Assembly: GCF_900096975.1 (NCBI RefSeq)
Contig: NZ_FMYQ01000012.1
Location: forward strand, 1 to 64,000
DNA length: 64,000 nucleotides
Direction: 5' to 3'
Origin: Paraburkholderia lycopersici
GTDB lineage: Bacteria; Pseudomonadota; Gammaproteobacteria; Burkholderiales; Burkholderiaceae
This document shows, piece after piece, positions 1 to 8,746 of the stretch (positions are counted from its first letter, which is position 1; each line of letters opens with the position of its first letter). The translations under genes were made by a program, and so were the position numbers. The notes under the pieces are model-generated. The model worked only from the letters and a program-made list of their open reading frames with translations, did no database searches and was not told the origin of the DNA.

Positions 1-357
1 AACCGGCACGATTCGATGGCATTCGAGCGCACGCTGGATGCCATTCCTGCGATACCGGGCCTGAACGGACAGCCTCGCAAACGTCCGGGCAAGCTACATG
101 CGGACAAAGGCTATGACTTTGCACGCTGCCGTCGTTACCTGAGGCAGCGCGGCATCACGGCCCGCATCGCCCGCCGTGGCGTGGAAAGTAAGGAGCGGCT
201 CGGCCGGTATCGCTGGGTAGTCGAGCGCACGCATGCCTGGTTTGCCGGTTTCGGCAAACTGCGCATTCGTTTCGAGCGTCGTCTCGACATTCATGTCGCG
301 TTGCTCTCCCTGGCTGCTGCCGTTATCTGTTCGCGCTTCGTTGATGACTTGTGTTAG
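1..357 (+). CDS. IS5-family transposase, C-terminal part (cut by window edge)
   Basis: The reading frame is open from the first base, so the gene begins outside the window and only about 118 residues are seen. The part present carries the C-terminal DDE core of IS5/IS1421-type transposases: an HADKGYD block (second catalytic Asp region) near residue 33 and a Y-R-W-V-V-E-R-T block with the last catalytic Glu near residue 71, followed by the usual basic tail ending in a short hydrophobic stretch. This is consistent with an intact 3' end of an insertion sequence. The terminal inverted repeat beyond the stop could not be identified because the other end is missing. Confidence 0.8.
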   Translation, partial: NRHDSMAFERTLDAIPAIPGLNGQPRKRPGKLHADKGYDFARCRRYLRQRGITARIARRGVESKERLGRYRWVVERTHAWFAGFGKLRIRFERRLDIHVALLSLAAAVICSRFVDDLC

Positions 358-695
358 CCGCTCTAAGCCTTTTTCCGGCAATTCGCTTTCATGCTCATCC
401 GCGTCGCGCACCGAACACCGCGCCTCGTGCGCCGACGCCCATAGCTTCCCGGCGCGCTTCACGCACGCCTCGATCACGTCGCCGAGCGGCCGCACGTCCG
501 CCGTCCATCGCCCCCCGATCCACCGCCCCCCATCGTCGCGACCGGCGCCGCGCGGATGCGCCCGCGCGCCTGCGCGACCCATGGCCGGGGCCGCGTATTC
601 CCTCCGCCATGCAGGCTCCGCAGCATGGCCGCTACCGTACGCCGACCCGGCCATGGCCGCCGCGATTTAGGTGTTTACCCGTAACCATATTGTCA
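358..695. other. Intergenic, no supported gene
   Basis: About 340 bases between the transposase stop and the IclR regulator. Long frames run through it on both strands but they are rich in Arg/Pro/Ala, have no family resemblance and no ribosome binding site, as expected for GC-rich non-coding DNA. It probably holds the right end of the insertion sequence and flanking DNA. Confidence 0.5.
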
Positions 696-725
696 GAGAG
701 TTATCGGTATGCCGATAATACTCTC
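696..725. promoter_or_regulatory. Inverted repeat abutting the IclR start codon
   Basis: Arms GAGAGT-TATCGG and CCGATA-AT-ACTCTC face each other around a TATG centre, with a 2-nt bulge on the right arm. The dyad ends at the base before the ATG of the IclR gene, so it leaves no room for a normal ribosome binding site. It is a candidate autoregulatory operator; a leaderless or occluded start is the alternative reading. Confidence 0.45.
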
Positions 726-1469
726 ATGGATGTGAAAACTGCAGTGCGCGTCTTCGACGTGATCAATCTCTTCGCCGAAGTCCGGCAGCCGATGATCTAC
801 AGCGAAATTGCGCGTCGAACCGAGATCCCCCTTTCGAGCTGCCACGCGCTGTTGCAGACGATGGTGGCCAAAGGCTATCTGTATGCGCCGGGCGTGAAGG
901 CCGGCTATTACCCTACGCAGCGCCTGTTGCATGTCGCGCGCGACATTTGCAGCGAAGACCCGCTCACGCTGATGTTCCAGCCGCTGCTTTCCGCGCTGCG
1001 CGACGCCACCGGCGAAACGGCCGCGCTCGCCACGCTCGCGGGCAACCGCGTGGTCTATCTCGACGTGATGGAGTCGCGCCAGAAAATCCGCTATAGCGAT
1101 GAGCCGGGCGGCTTCATGACCATCGCGAGCGCGGCCGGCAAGGCGCTGCTCGGCGCGCTCGCGCCGGCGGGGCGGCGCAAGCTGCTCGACAGTTGCGAGC
1201 CGCAGTTGCATTCGGCCAGCGGCGCGGTGATCGATCGCGCCACGTTCGAGCGGGACGTCGACCAGGGCGTGACAGACGGCTGGCATCGCTCGACGGGCGA
1301 AAGCGTGGAGGACGTGGCCGGCCTCGCGCGCGGCTTCCTGATTCATGGCGAGGCATTTGCGCTCGTCATCGGCGCGCCGAAGGCGCGTCTTCTCAAGAAC
1401 GAGCAGAACGCCGTGAAGGCGCTACTCGAGGTGTACGCGCAAATCCCGCCGTCGCTGCTCGCCGCCTGA
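726..1469 (+). CDS. IclR family transcriptional regulator
   Basis: A 247-residue protein with the IclR plan: an N-terminal winged helix (residues ~5-65, with the Y-S-E-I-A-R-R-T recognition-type helix and a S-S-C-H-A-L-L segment) followed by the IclR effector-binding domain (~80-245, with the S-A-A-G-K-A-L-L-G motif typical of the family). The frame extends upstream, but the homologous part begins at this ATG, which lies directly after a dyad. It is followed on the same strand by the cyclase/SDR/transporter operon, which it probably controls; ligand unknown. Confidence 0.85.
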   Translation: MDVKTAVRVFDVINLFAEVRQPMIYSEIARRTEIPLSSCHALLQTMVAKGYLYAPGVKAGYYPTQRLLHVARDICSEDPLTLMFQPLLSALRDATGETAALATLAGNRVVYLDVMESRQKIRYSDEPGGFMTIASAAGKALLGALAPAGRRKLLDSCEPQLHSASGAVIDRATFERDVDQGVTDGWHRSTGESVEDVAGLARGFLIHGEAFALVIGAPKARLLKNEQNAVKALLEVYAQIPPSLLAA

Positions 1470-1557
1470 GGCACTGGAACACGCGACGCACGAAACGACG
1501 CGGCGGCGCTGGCCGATCCATCGGTCCGGCGCGGACTCATGAAGGGAGACAGACAGC

Positions 1558-2610
1558 ATGCGCTGGAAAAAACGGCCGGAAGGCTCGAACTGGGGCGACT
1601 TCGGTCCCGACGATCAATTGGGGCGCCCCAATCTCATCGGCCCGGAACAGGTGCTCAAGGGCGCGCGCGAAATTCGCGCGGGCCTCACGTTCACGCTCTC
1701 GTTGCCGCTCGACTTTCCCGGCGAAAGCAAGCTCAACGTGCGCCGCCATCCGCCCGTGTTGCGCCCCACGTTCCGCGACGGGCTGCCCTATGTGAATTTT
1801 CCTTTCGCGCGCAACGAAGCCGGCGCCACCGATGTCGTCAGCGACGATCAGGTGCTGCTCTCGCTGCAATACTCGACGCAGTGGGATTCGCTCGCACACG
1901 TCGGCGCGCGCTTCGACGCCGACGGCGACGGCGTGGCCGAGAGCGTCTACTACAACGGCTATCGCGCGAACGTGGACATCGTCGGGCCGATGGAATACCG
2001 CGTCGACGAAAACTTCGCGCCCCACGCCTGCGGCGGCGAACACAGCCATGCCGACGTGCTCGGCATCGAGCACCTTGCCGTGAAAGGCATGCAGGGCCGC
2101 GGCGTGCTGATCGACTTCACCGCGCATTTCGGGCGCGAATGCCGCACGGTCGGATACGACGACCTCATGCGCGTGATCGAGGCCGATGGCGTGGAAGTCG
2201 AACGCGGCGATATGCTCGTGCTGCGCACCGGCTTCGCGGAGATGGTGCTCGAAATGAACCGTCAGCCCGACGAAGCCGTTTTGTCGAACCATTGCAGCGC
2301 GCTGGACGGTCGCGACGAGCGCCTGCTGCAATGGATCACCGGTTCCGGCATCGCCGCGCTCGCCGCCGACAACTATGCCGTAGAGCGCTTTCCCGCGCGC
2401 CCGCCCGCCGCGCCCGGCGATCATCCGCTGTTGCCGCTGCATCATCACTGTCTCTTCAAGCTCGGCCTGCCGCTGGGCGAACTCTGGTATCTGCGCGACC
2501 TGGCGGCGTGGCTGCGCGAGCACGAGCGTTCGCACTTCATGCTCACCGCGCCGCCGCTGCGGTTGCCGGGCGCGATGGGCTCGCCCGTCACGCCGGTCGC
2601 CACTGTGTAA
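1558..2610 (+). CDS. Cyclase family protein (kynurenine formamidase-like fold)
   Basis: A 350-residue protein of the putative cyclase/metal-dependent hydrolase family (kynurenine formamidase superfamily). The metal-binding signature is visible as H-A-C-G-G-E-H-S-H-A-D around residues 151-161, with Asp/His residues further on (for example D-F-T-A-H-F-G-R-E-C). A GGGAG-type ribosome binding site precedes the ATG. First enzyme gene of an IclR-linked operon with an SDR, a hydroxyacyl-CoA dehydrogenase-like protein and a short-chain fatty acid transporter. It likely opens or hydrolyses a small carboxylic acid derivative; the substrate cannot be told from sequence. Confidence 0.8.
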   Translation: MRWKKRPEGSNWGDFGPDDQLGRPNLIGPEQVLKGAREIRAGLTFTLSLPLDFPGESKLNVRRHPPVLRPTFRDGLPYVNFPFARNEAGATDVVSDDQVLLSLQYSTQWDSLAHVGARFDADGDGVAESVYYNGYRANVDIVGPMEYRVDENFAPHACGGEHSHADVLGIEHLAVKGMQGRGVLIDFTAHFGRECRTVGYDDLMRVIEADGVEVERGDMLVLRTGFAEMVLEMNRQPDEAVLSNHCSALDGRDERLLQWITGSGIAALAADNYAVERFPARPPAAPGDHPLLPLHHHCLFKLGLPLGELWYLRDLAAWLREHERSHFMLTAPPLRLPGAMGSPVTPVATV

Positions 2611-2651
2611 CCCGCTGCTTCGTATTCCTCTGTTTTATTCGCACATCAGAC

Positions 2652-3353
2652 ATGGCTAAAGAAAGAGTCCTGATTACCGGCGGCGCCGCCGGCATCGGCG
2701 CCGCGTGCGCCGCGCGCTGCGAGACCGACGGCTACGAGGCGGTCGTGATCGACCGCGTGGGCGACGGCATCATCGCCGACCTCTCCGACACCGAAGCGAC
2801 AGCCGCCGCGCTCGCCCGCGCGCTCGAAGGCGGCCCGATCACGCGCCTCGTCAACAACGTTGGCGTGGTGGTGCCCAACGACGCCGAACACCAGACGCTC
2901 GAAGAACTCGAACGCGCGTGGGCGCTCAACGTGCGCTGCGCGCAGCAGTGCATGCAGGCGCTTTTGCCCGGCATGAAGGCTGCGGGCTTCGGGCGCATCG
3001 TCAACATGTCGTCGCGCGCCGCGCTGGGCAAGGAATTGCGCACGGCTTATTCGGCCACCAAGGCCGCGCTGATCGGCATGACGCGCGTGTGGGCGCTCGA
3101 ACTGGGCGCGTTCGGGGTGACCGCGAACGCCATCGGCCCGGGTCCGGTCCGCACCGAACTTTTCGACCGCGCCAATCCGCCCGGCGCGCCGCGCACCGAG
3201 GCGATCATCAACGCCGTGCCCGTGAAGCGCATAGGCACACCCGAAGACGTTGCGCACGCCGCCTCGTATCTGCTCGACGCGCGCAGCGGTTTCGTGACTG
3301 GCCAGGTGCTCTATGTGTGCGGCGGCATGACCGTCGGCGTGGCGGGAGTTTGA
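2652..3353 (+). CDS. SDR family NAD(P)-dependent oxidoreductase
   Basis: A 233-residue classical short-chain dehydrogenase. The nucleotide-binding T-G-G-A-A-G-I-G motif is at residues 8-15, the N-N-V-G segment at ~75, and the catalytic Y-S-A-T-K at ~135 with a Ser upstream (N-M-S-S-R). The C-terminal C-G-G-M tail is typical of the family. The ATG at the start of M-A-K-E-R-V-L-I-T-G is the only start consistent with family length; the upstream frame overlaps the cyclase gene. The next gene begins 2 bases after the stop, so they are co-transcribed. Probably oxidises a hydroxy acid intermediate of the same pathway. Confidence 0.88.
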   Translation: MAKERVLITGGAAGIGAACAARCETDGYEAVVIDRVGDGIIADLSDTEATAAALARALEGGPITRLVNNVGVVVPNDAEHQTLEELERAWALNVRCAQQCMQALLPGMKAAGFGRIVNMSSRAALGKELRTAYSATKAALIGMTRVWALELGAFGVTANAIGPGPVRTELFDRANPPGAPRTEAIINAVPVKRIGTPEDVAHAASYLLDARSGFVTGQVLYVCGGMTVGVAGV

Positions 3354-3355
3354 CG

Positions 3356-4324
3356 ATGGCGCCCCTCGAAACGCGCGTGCCGCGCCGCGCCGGCATTATC
3401 GGTGCGGGCAGCATCGGCGTGGCGTTCGCGATCTGCTTCGCACGCGCGGGCTGGCGCGTGCGCCTCTACGATCCCGACGCGGCTCGCCGCGCCGCCGCGC
3501 CCGAAGAAGTCGCGTTGCGCCTCGACGATCTCGCATGCTTCCAGTTGCTTGAGGAGAGCAGCGGCGCAATCACCGCGCGCGTGGAGGTCGTCGATACGCT
3601 CGAAGCCGCCGCGGCCGAAGCCGATCTCGTGCAGGAATGCGCGCCCGAGCGCGCCGAGCTCAAGCACGAGATCTTCGCGCAGCTCGACCGTGCCGCGCCG
3701 GCCGACGCCATACTCGCAAGTGCATCGTCGTTTCTCGCGGCCTCGAAATTCGTGGACGATACGCTGCCCGGCCGCACACGCTGCCTCGTGGCGCACCCGG
3801 GCAATCCGCCCTATCTCGTGCCCGTGATCGAAATCGTGCCCGCGCCTTTCACCTCCGAAACGGCGGCGGCGCGCGCGATCGCACTGTACCGCGAAGCGGG
3901 CATGAAGCCCGTGCACGTACAGCACGAAGTGGAAGGCTTCATCTTCAACCGCCTGCAAGGAGCCGTGCTGCGCGAAGCGTATTGCCTCGTGCGCGATGGC
4001 GTCGCATCGGTGGAAGACATCGACACCGTGATGCGCGAAGGCCTCGGCCCGCGCTGGTCGGTGATCGGTCCGTTCGAGACCGTCGACCTGAACACCCGCG
4101 GCGGCATTGCCTCGCATGCGCAGAAGATGGGCCCTTCGTATGAACGCATGGGTGCCGAACGCGGCCAGCATGATCCGTGGACACCCGAGCTCGTCGAACA
4201 GGTCGAAGCGGCCCGGCGCGCGGCGCTGCCGCTCGATCAATGGGACGAACGCGTGGGCTGGCGCGACCGTCAGCTCATGCGCCTCGCGCGCCATCGCAAG
4301 ACCCCAACCCGCGACGACTCGTAA
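3356..4324 (+). CDS. 3-hydroxyacyl-CoA dehydrogenase family protein
   Basis: A 322-residue NAD-binding dehydrogenase. A Rossmann motif G-A-G-S-I-G lies near residue 15; the family H-P-x-N-P-P block appears as A-H-P-G-N-P-P-Y at ~144; the helical C-terminal domain contains E-G-F-I-F-N-R-L. This layout fits single-domain members such as 3-hydroxybutyryl-CoA or L-carnitine dehydrogenase (about 320 residues). It follows the SDR by 2 bases. Because the operon has no CoA ligase or thiolase, a free hydroxy acid substrate (carnitine dehydrogenase-like) is as likely as a CoA ester. Confidence 0.85.
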   Translation: MAPLETRVPRRAGIIGAGSIGVAFAICFARAGWRVRLYDPDAARRAAAPEEVALRLDDLACFQLLEESSGAITARVEVVDTLEAAAAEADLVQECAPERAELKHEIFAQLDRAAPADAILASASSFLAASKFVDDTLPGRTRCLVAHPGNPPYLVPVIEIVPAPFTSETAAARAIALYREAGMKPVHVQHEVEGFIFNRLQGAVLREAYCLVRDGVASVEDIDTVMREGLGPRWSVIGPFETVDLNTRGGIASHAQKMGPSYERMGAERGQHDPWTPELVEQVEAARRAALPLDQWDERVGWRDRQLMRLARHRKTPTRDDS

Positions 4325-4383
4325 GCGCCACAGCGCGCGCAGCGAGACCCGACAATTACTACGATTCAGACAGAGACACTTCC

Positions 4384-5715
4384 ATGCAGAAAGTCACCGC
4401 TTTCTTTACCGAGCTGATGCGCCGGTATTTGCCAGACCCGTTCGTCTTCGCGATCGGCCTCACCCTGCTTACGATGGTCCTCGCCGTGAGCGTGCAAGGC
4501 CAGGCCGTCGCGGCCCTGACCACGAGCTGGGGCAAGGGCTTCTGGGCGCTGCTCGCGTTCACCACGCAAATGGCGGTGATTCTCGCAATGGGCTACGTAC
4601 TGGCCACTGCGCCGCTCACCGACCGCTTTCTCGACCGTGTGGCCGCGCGCGTGAACGATCCTCGCACGGCCGTGATCGTCGCGACGCTCGTCGGCGGCAT
4701 CGGCAGCTATCTGAACTGGGGCTTCGGACTCGTGGTGGGCGGCATCGTCGCTCGCAAGCTCGCGCTGCGGGTGAAAGGCGTGCACTACCCGCTCATCATC
4801 GCTTCGGCGTATAGCGGCTTCACGCTCTACGGCCTCGGGCTTTCGGCCAGCATTCCCGTGCTGATCTCAACGAAGGGGCATCCGCTTGAAGCGCAAATGG
4901 GCGTTATTCCGCTTTCCGAAACGATCTTCTCGCCCACCATGCTCCTCACGAGCCTCGTGACCATCGTCACGCTGCCGCTACTGAACGCGTGGCTGCACCC
5001 GAAGGCGGGCCAGCCGATCAAGGAAATCGACCGCTCACTCGAAGAACGGCAGCAAAAGGCCTCGGCGCCCGGCGTCGATCTCGACGAAGGCGACACGCTC
5101 GCCAACCGCCTGAACAACAGCCGCATTCTGAGCTACGTGATCGGCCTGATCGGCATGGGCTATGTCGCGCTGCACTTCGTGCAAGGCGGCTCGATCGACC
5201 TGAACCTCATCAACTTCTTCATTCTGTTTCTCGGCATCCTGCTGCTCGGCACGCCGATTCGCTATGTCGAGAAACTCAATGAAGGCATTCGCACGATCAG
5301 CGGCATCATCCTGCAATACCCCTTCTATGCCGGCATCATGGCGATCATGGCATCTTCCGGACTCGTCAATACGTTATCCGAAGCATTCGTGAAGGTCGCG
5401 ACGCCCGGCACGCTGCCGTTCTGGGGCTTGATCAGTTCGTTCGTCATCAACTTCTTCGCGCCTTCGGGCGGCGGACACTGGGTCATTCAAGGCCCGTTCA
5501 TGATCGAGGCGGCGAAGACGATCGGCGCTTCGGTGGGCCATACGTCGACGGCCGTGATGCTCGGCAACGCCTGGAACGATCTCGTGCAGCCGTTCTGGAT
5601 CCTGCCCGCGCTCGCGCTCTCGAAACTCAAGCTCAAGGACATCATGGGCTACACGGTCATCATGATGTTCTGGATCGGCATCGTGTATTCGGTCGCCATT
5701 CTCCTCTGGGGCTGA
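4384..5715 (+). CDS. Short-chain fatty acid transporter (AtoE/SCFA family)
   Basis: A 443-residue polytopic inner-membrane protein of the AtoE short-chain fatty acid transporter family. Recognisable blocks are the N-terminal R-Y-L-P-D-P-F-V-F-A, the G-S-Y-L-N-W-G-F-G-L segment near 112 and the C-terminal F-F-A-P-S-G-G-G-H-W-V-I-Q-G-P near 360, all hallmarks of this family. The frame is open upstream but family similarity starts at this ATG. Position inside the operon suggests it imports the acid handled by the preceding enzymes. Confidence 0.9.
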   Translation: MQKVTAFFTELMRRYLPDPFVFAIGLTLLTMVLAVSVQGQAVAALTTSWGKGFWALLAFTTQMAVILAMGYVLATAPLTDRFLDRVAARVNDPRTAVIVATLVGGIGSYLNWGFGLVVGGIVARKLALRVKGVHYPLIIASAYSGFTLYGLGLSASIPVLISTKGHPLEAQMGVIPLSETIFSPTMLLTSLVTIVTLPLLNAWLHPKAGQPIKEIDRSLEERQQKASAPGVDLDEGDTLANRLNNSRILSYVIGLIGMGYVALHFVQGGSIDLNLINFFILFLGILLLGTPIRYVEKLNEGIRTISGIILQYPFYAGIMAIMASSGLVNTLSEAFVKVATPGTLPFWGLISSFVINFFAPSGGGHWVIQGPFMIEAAKTIGASVGHTSTAVMLGNAWNDLVQPFWILPALALSKLKLKDIMGYTVIMMFWIGIVYSVAILLWG

Positions 5716-5758
5716 TGCGCGCCCCTCACCGCACCCACACGCTCACCGGAGACCATTC

Positions 5759-6043
5759 ATGCTGTATCTCGTGCACATGCAGGTACACATTCCGCACGGC
5801 ACCGACGCCGCCTTCGCCGACGCCCTGAAAGCGGAAGAAAAAGCGTTTTCGCAGAAGCTGCAACGAGAAGGCAAATGGCGCCACCTGTGGCGCGTGGCCG
5901 GAGAATATGCGAACTACAGTGTGTTCGACGTCGAATCGAACGATGAGCTTCACGCGCTGCTCTGCGCACTGCCGCTCTTTCCGTTCATGAAGATCAGCGT
6001 GACGCCACTCGCCCAGCATCCTTCGGCCATCGAGCCCAACTAG
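5759..6043 (+). CDS. catC: Muconolactone delta-isomerase
   Basis: A 94-residue protein with the muconolactone isomerase fold (ferredoxin-like, small decameric enzyme of the beta-ketoadipate route). Family features seen: N-terminal M-x-Y-L-V-x-M-x-V, the E-K-A-F-S-Q-K-L-Q-R-E-G-K-W segment, W-R-V-A-G-E-Y, and the C-terminal L-P-L-F-P-F-M-x-I-x-V-T-P-L. It isomerises muconolactone to 3-oxoadipate enol-lactone in characterised members. No catA or catB is adjacent, so it may act on a related lactone in this operon. Confidence 0.85.
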   Translation: MLYLVHMQVHIPHGTDAAFADALKAEEKAFSQKLQREGKWRHLWRVAGEYANYSVFDVESNDELHALLCALPLFPFMKISVTPLAQHPSAIEPN

Positions 6044-6055
6044 GGGGAGCGCGCC

Positions 6056-6352
6056 ATGCCTTTTCTCATCGAAACGTTCGACAAACCCGGCCACCCCGGG
6101 ACACGCTCGCGCGAACGTGACACGCATCTGGAATTTCTCGCGCGCAACAAGGTGCTACTGCTCGCCTGCGGCGCCAAGCTCGACGACGACGGCGGCAGTG
6201 CGGGCGGCGGCATCTACATCGTCGACGTCGAAACGCGCGAAGAAGCCGAGCGCTTCATCGCGCAGGACCCGTTCGCTCACGCCGGGCTGTTCGAGAGCGT
6301 GAAGATCGTTCGCTGGCGCAAGGCTTACGTCGGCGGAACCTGCTACCTGTAA
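6056..6352 (+). CDS. YciI-like protein
   Basis: A 98-residue protein of the YciI/dimeric alpha-beta barrel family. It has the characteristic R-x-R-x-x-H-L-x-F-L segment, a G-G-x-x-I-V-D-V strand and a D-P-F-x-x-A-G-L-F motif close to the C-terminus, as in YciI proteins where a His/Asp pair lines the active site. A GGGGGAG ribosome binding site lies just upstream, 12 bases after catC. Its role is unknown; it probably works on the same small lactone or acid as its neighbours. Confidence 0.75.
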   Translation: MPFLIETFDKPGHPGTRSRERDTHLEFLARNKVLLLACGAKLDDDGGSAGGGIYIVDVETREEAERFIAQDPFAHAGLFESVKIVRWRKAYVGGTCYL

Positions 6353-6479
6353 GCGCAAGGCGAGCGCCTTCCCCTGCGGGGCCGTTTCCCGGGCACGTCG
6401 ATTGCTGGGCACCTGCGTCGCCAGTCCATCAAGCGGCGCGGTCCACGAAGCCGCGCCTCCACGCGAGGAGGAATCGATC

Positions 6480-6656
6480 ATGCTCAAGCTGGCCCTGTTC
6501 TTTGCAATCGTCGCCGTGATCGCGGCTTTGTTCGGTTTCACCGGCATTGCAGCCGGCGCGGCAACCATCGCGAAGATCCTGTTCTTCATTTTCGTCGTGC
6601 TGTGCGTGGTATTCCTCGTGATCGGCGTAGTGGTCGCGAAGAAAGTCGTCGATTGA
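6480..6656 (+). CDS. DUF1328 small membrane protein
   Basis: A 58-residue protein consisting of two hydrophobic helices (residues ~2-24 and ~28-50) with the family pattern [23 protein letters not shown]. This is the DUF1328/YtjA family of small inner-membrane proteins. The ATG is preceded by a strong GAGGAG ribosome binding site; the frame is open upstream but without similarity. Function unknown; many family members rise under stress. Confidence 0.85.
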   Translation: MLKLALFFAIVAVIAALFGFTGIAAGAATIAKILFFIFVVLCVVFLVIGVVVAKKVVD

Positions 6657-7015
6657 ACGATGTCGACTCGCCTGAACAGATCGTCCAGGAGGGCTCGCTC
6701 AACGCATTCGACGCGGGCTACCCGACGTTCAATAACGTCGAAATGACCGACTCGCACGCGCTTAGCCTCGCAGGCGTCTGTATCCCGACGGATGGATCGG
6801 TCAGCCGCGCGCATGAACTTTCCCGCTCATGCCTGACGGGTCGCGCCAGAATCGCGGCCCGTTGCACACACGAAAAGAGGGCGATGTCATCGCGAGGTCA
6901 TGCAGGCGCGCCATCGTTGCGCAGACACTCACCCTGCGATGCTTGCGCCCGCGCGCATCAGTCATGCACGGCCGCCAGCGCAGACATCGCCCCTCTGCTC
7001 GCGAGGCGCGACGAC
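6657..7015. other. Intergenic, no supported gene
   Basis: About 360 bases between the DUF1328 gene and the exported phosphatase. A frame on the plus strand runs through it into the phosphatase, but it has no ribosome binding site or family resemblance. It probably contains the phosphatase promoter; no clear -10/-35 pair was identified. Confidence 0.4.
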
Positions 7016-8695
7016 ATGACGAAAAAAGACATCCCCGAGAATGCACCCTCCGAAAGCGGCGCCGGCGTCTCGCGCCGCGGCTTTCTCAAGCTCGCCGGCG
7101 CCTCTGGCTTCGCGAGCGCGGCCGGCGCCTTCGCGGGCAATGCGAGAGCCGACGCCGCAACGCCCGACGGCACGCCCGAGCAGATCCACCTTACATGGGG
7201 CGAGGATCCGACGCGCGAAGTCGTCGTTTCGTGGGCCTCGCTTGCATCTTCCTCGAATCCGCGCGTGATCTACAGCGCCGATCGCGGCAAGCGGGAAACG
7301 GTCCATGCCGTTCAGCGCACGTACAACGACGGGCTCACGGGCGTCGTTGTGTTTACCTATCACGCGCGCCTGCGCGGCCTCGACCCGGCCACGACGTACC
7401 GCTACGAAGTCACCGCCGACAACGACAGCCGCGCCGGCGCCCCCTTCAGCTCGAGTTTCACGACCGCGCCGCGCGGGCGCGCGCCGTTCCGCTTCACGAG
7501 CTACGGCGACCTCGCCACGCCGAACACGAGCTGGGTGCTTTCGTCGCCGCAGAGCCGTTTCGCCGTGGAAGCCGTGGAGCGCTTCCAGCCGCTCTTTCAT
7601 CTGTTGAATGGGGACCTGTGCTACGCGAACCTCAATCCCGCACATCAGACCGACGTGTGGCGCGACTTCGCGAACAACAATCAAACGTCGTCGGCAAACC
7701 GGCCGTGGATGCCCTGCCCCGGCAATCACGAGATCGAGTTCTACAACGGGCCACAGGGCCTCGATTCGTACCTGACGCGCTACACGCTGCCCGACAACGG
7801 CACGCGCTTCCCGGGCCGCTGGTACAGCTTCCGCGTGAGCAACGTGCTGTTCGTCTCGCTCGATGCCGACGACGTCGTCTATCAGGACGCCGCCGCCTTC
7901 GTGGCCGGCCCCGCGCCGCTCGTGCCGGCCGCGAGCACGGGTCACGCGCCCATCCAGCCGGGCTCGTCGTTCTATGTGCGCGGCTACAGCAGCGGCGAGC
8001 AGACACGCTGGCTCGAAAGCACGCTGCAGCAGGCGAAGCATGACGACGATATCGACTGGATCGTGGTGCAGATGCACCAGGACGCCCTCAGTTCGTCGAA
8101 GACGGGGAACGGTTCGGACAAGGGCATTCGCGAAGCGTGGCTGCCGCTCTTCGACCGCTACGGCGTAGACCTCGTGGTGTGCGGGCACGATCACGACTAT
8201 GAGCGCAGCTACCCGGTGCGCGGCTGCAATCATCACGCGGGCATCGACGCGAAAACCGGCGCGCGTGTCGATACGCTCCAGCCTCGCCCGGTACCGCATG
8301 CCCAGGGCTCGGGCGGCACGTTCGACACGACCCACGGCACGATCCACCTGATCCTCGGCGGCGGCGGCACAAGCGCGCCGCTCGACGTGTATGGCGTGGA
8401 CATCGGCAACGGCAATCCGCAGGCCCAGGTGTTCACGAAACCCAATCGCCCGGTGGCGGGCACGGCCGCGGGTACCTTCGTTCGCCCCACGGCCGACGCG
8501 CTGGAAGACGCGATATGGTCGGCGCAGCGCGATACGGGTACGGGCTATGGCATCGCGGTGTTCGACGTGGACCCGGGCACGCACGGCGGCAAAACCACGA
8601 TCACGATGAACTACTATCACGCGCCCGGCGCCGATCAGACGCCCACCGGGAATTATGAGTTGTTCGAAACGATTACGCTGTCGAAGCCGCGTTAA
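7016..8695 (+). CDS. Tat-exported purple acid phosphatase-like metallophosphoesterase
   Basis: A 559-residue exported phosphohydrolase. The N-terminus carries a twin-arginine signal (S-R-R-G-F-L-K-L at ~20-27, then an Ala-rich h-region and A-R-A-D-A cleavage area). Next comes a fibronectin-like purple acid phosphatase N-domain (~55-160), then the metallophosphoesterase domain with the N-G-D-L-C-Y, P-G-N-H-E and V-C-G-H-D-H-D-Y-E-R metal-binding motifs. Such enzymes release phosphate from esters in the periplasm or outside the cell. It stands alone; the next gene is convergent. Confidence 0.85.
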   Translation: MTKKDIPENAPSESGAGVSRRGFLKLAGASGFASAAGAFAGNARADAATPDGTPEQIHLTWGEDPTREVVVSWASLASSSNPRVIYSADRGKRETVHAVQRTYNDGLTGVVVFTYHARLRGLDPATTYRYEVTADNDSRAGAPFSSSFTTAPRGRAPFRFTSYGDLATPNTSWVLSSPQSRFAVEAVERFQPLFHLLNGDLCYANLNPAHQTDVWRDFANNNQTSSANRPWMPCPGNHEIEFYNGPQGLDSYLTRYTLPDNGTRFPGRWYSFRVSNVLFVSLDADDVVYQDAAAFVAGPAPLVPAASTGHAPIQPGSSFYVRGYSSGEQTRWLESTLQQAKHDDDIDWIVVQMHQDALSSSKTGNGSDKGIREAWLPLFDRYGVDLVVCGHDHDYERSYPVRGCNHHAGIDAKTGARVDTLQPRPVPHAQGSGGTFDTTHGTIHLILGGGGTSAPLDVYGVDIGNGNPQAQVFTKPNRPVAGTAAGTFVRPTADALEDAIWSAQRDTGTGYGIAVFDVDPGTHGGKTTITMNYYHAPGADQTPTGNYELFETITLSKPR

Positions 8696-8746
8696 GGCGC
8701 ATTCGGGCCACATGATGGCGCGGGGCGCAAGCGCCCCGCGCTGCGA

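Noticed and set aside
6962..8713. Long minus-strand frame opposite the phosphatase
   Set aside because: Arg/Ala-rich antisense shadow of a clear metallophosphoesterase; no motifs or ribosome binding site.
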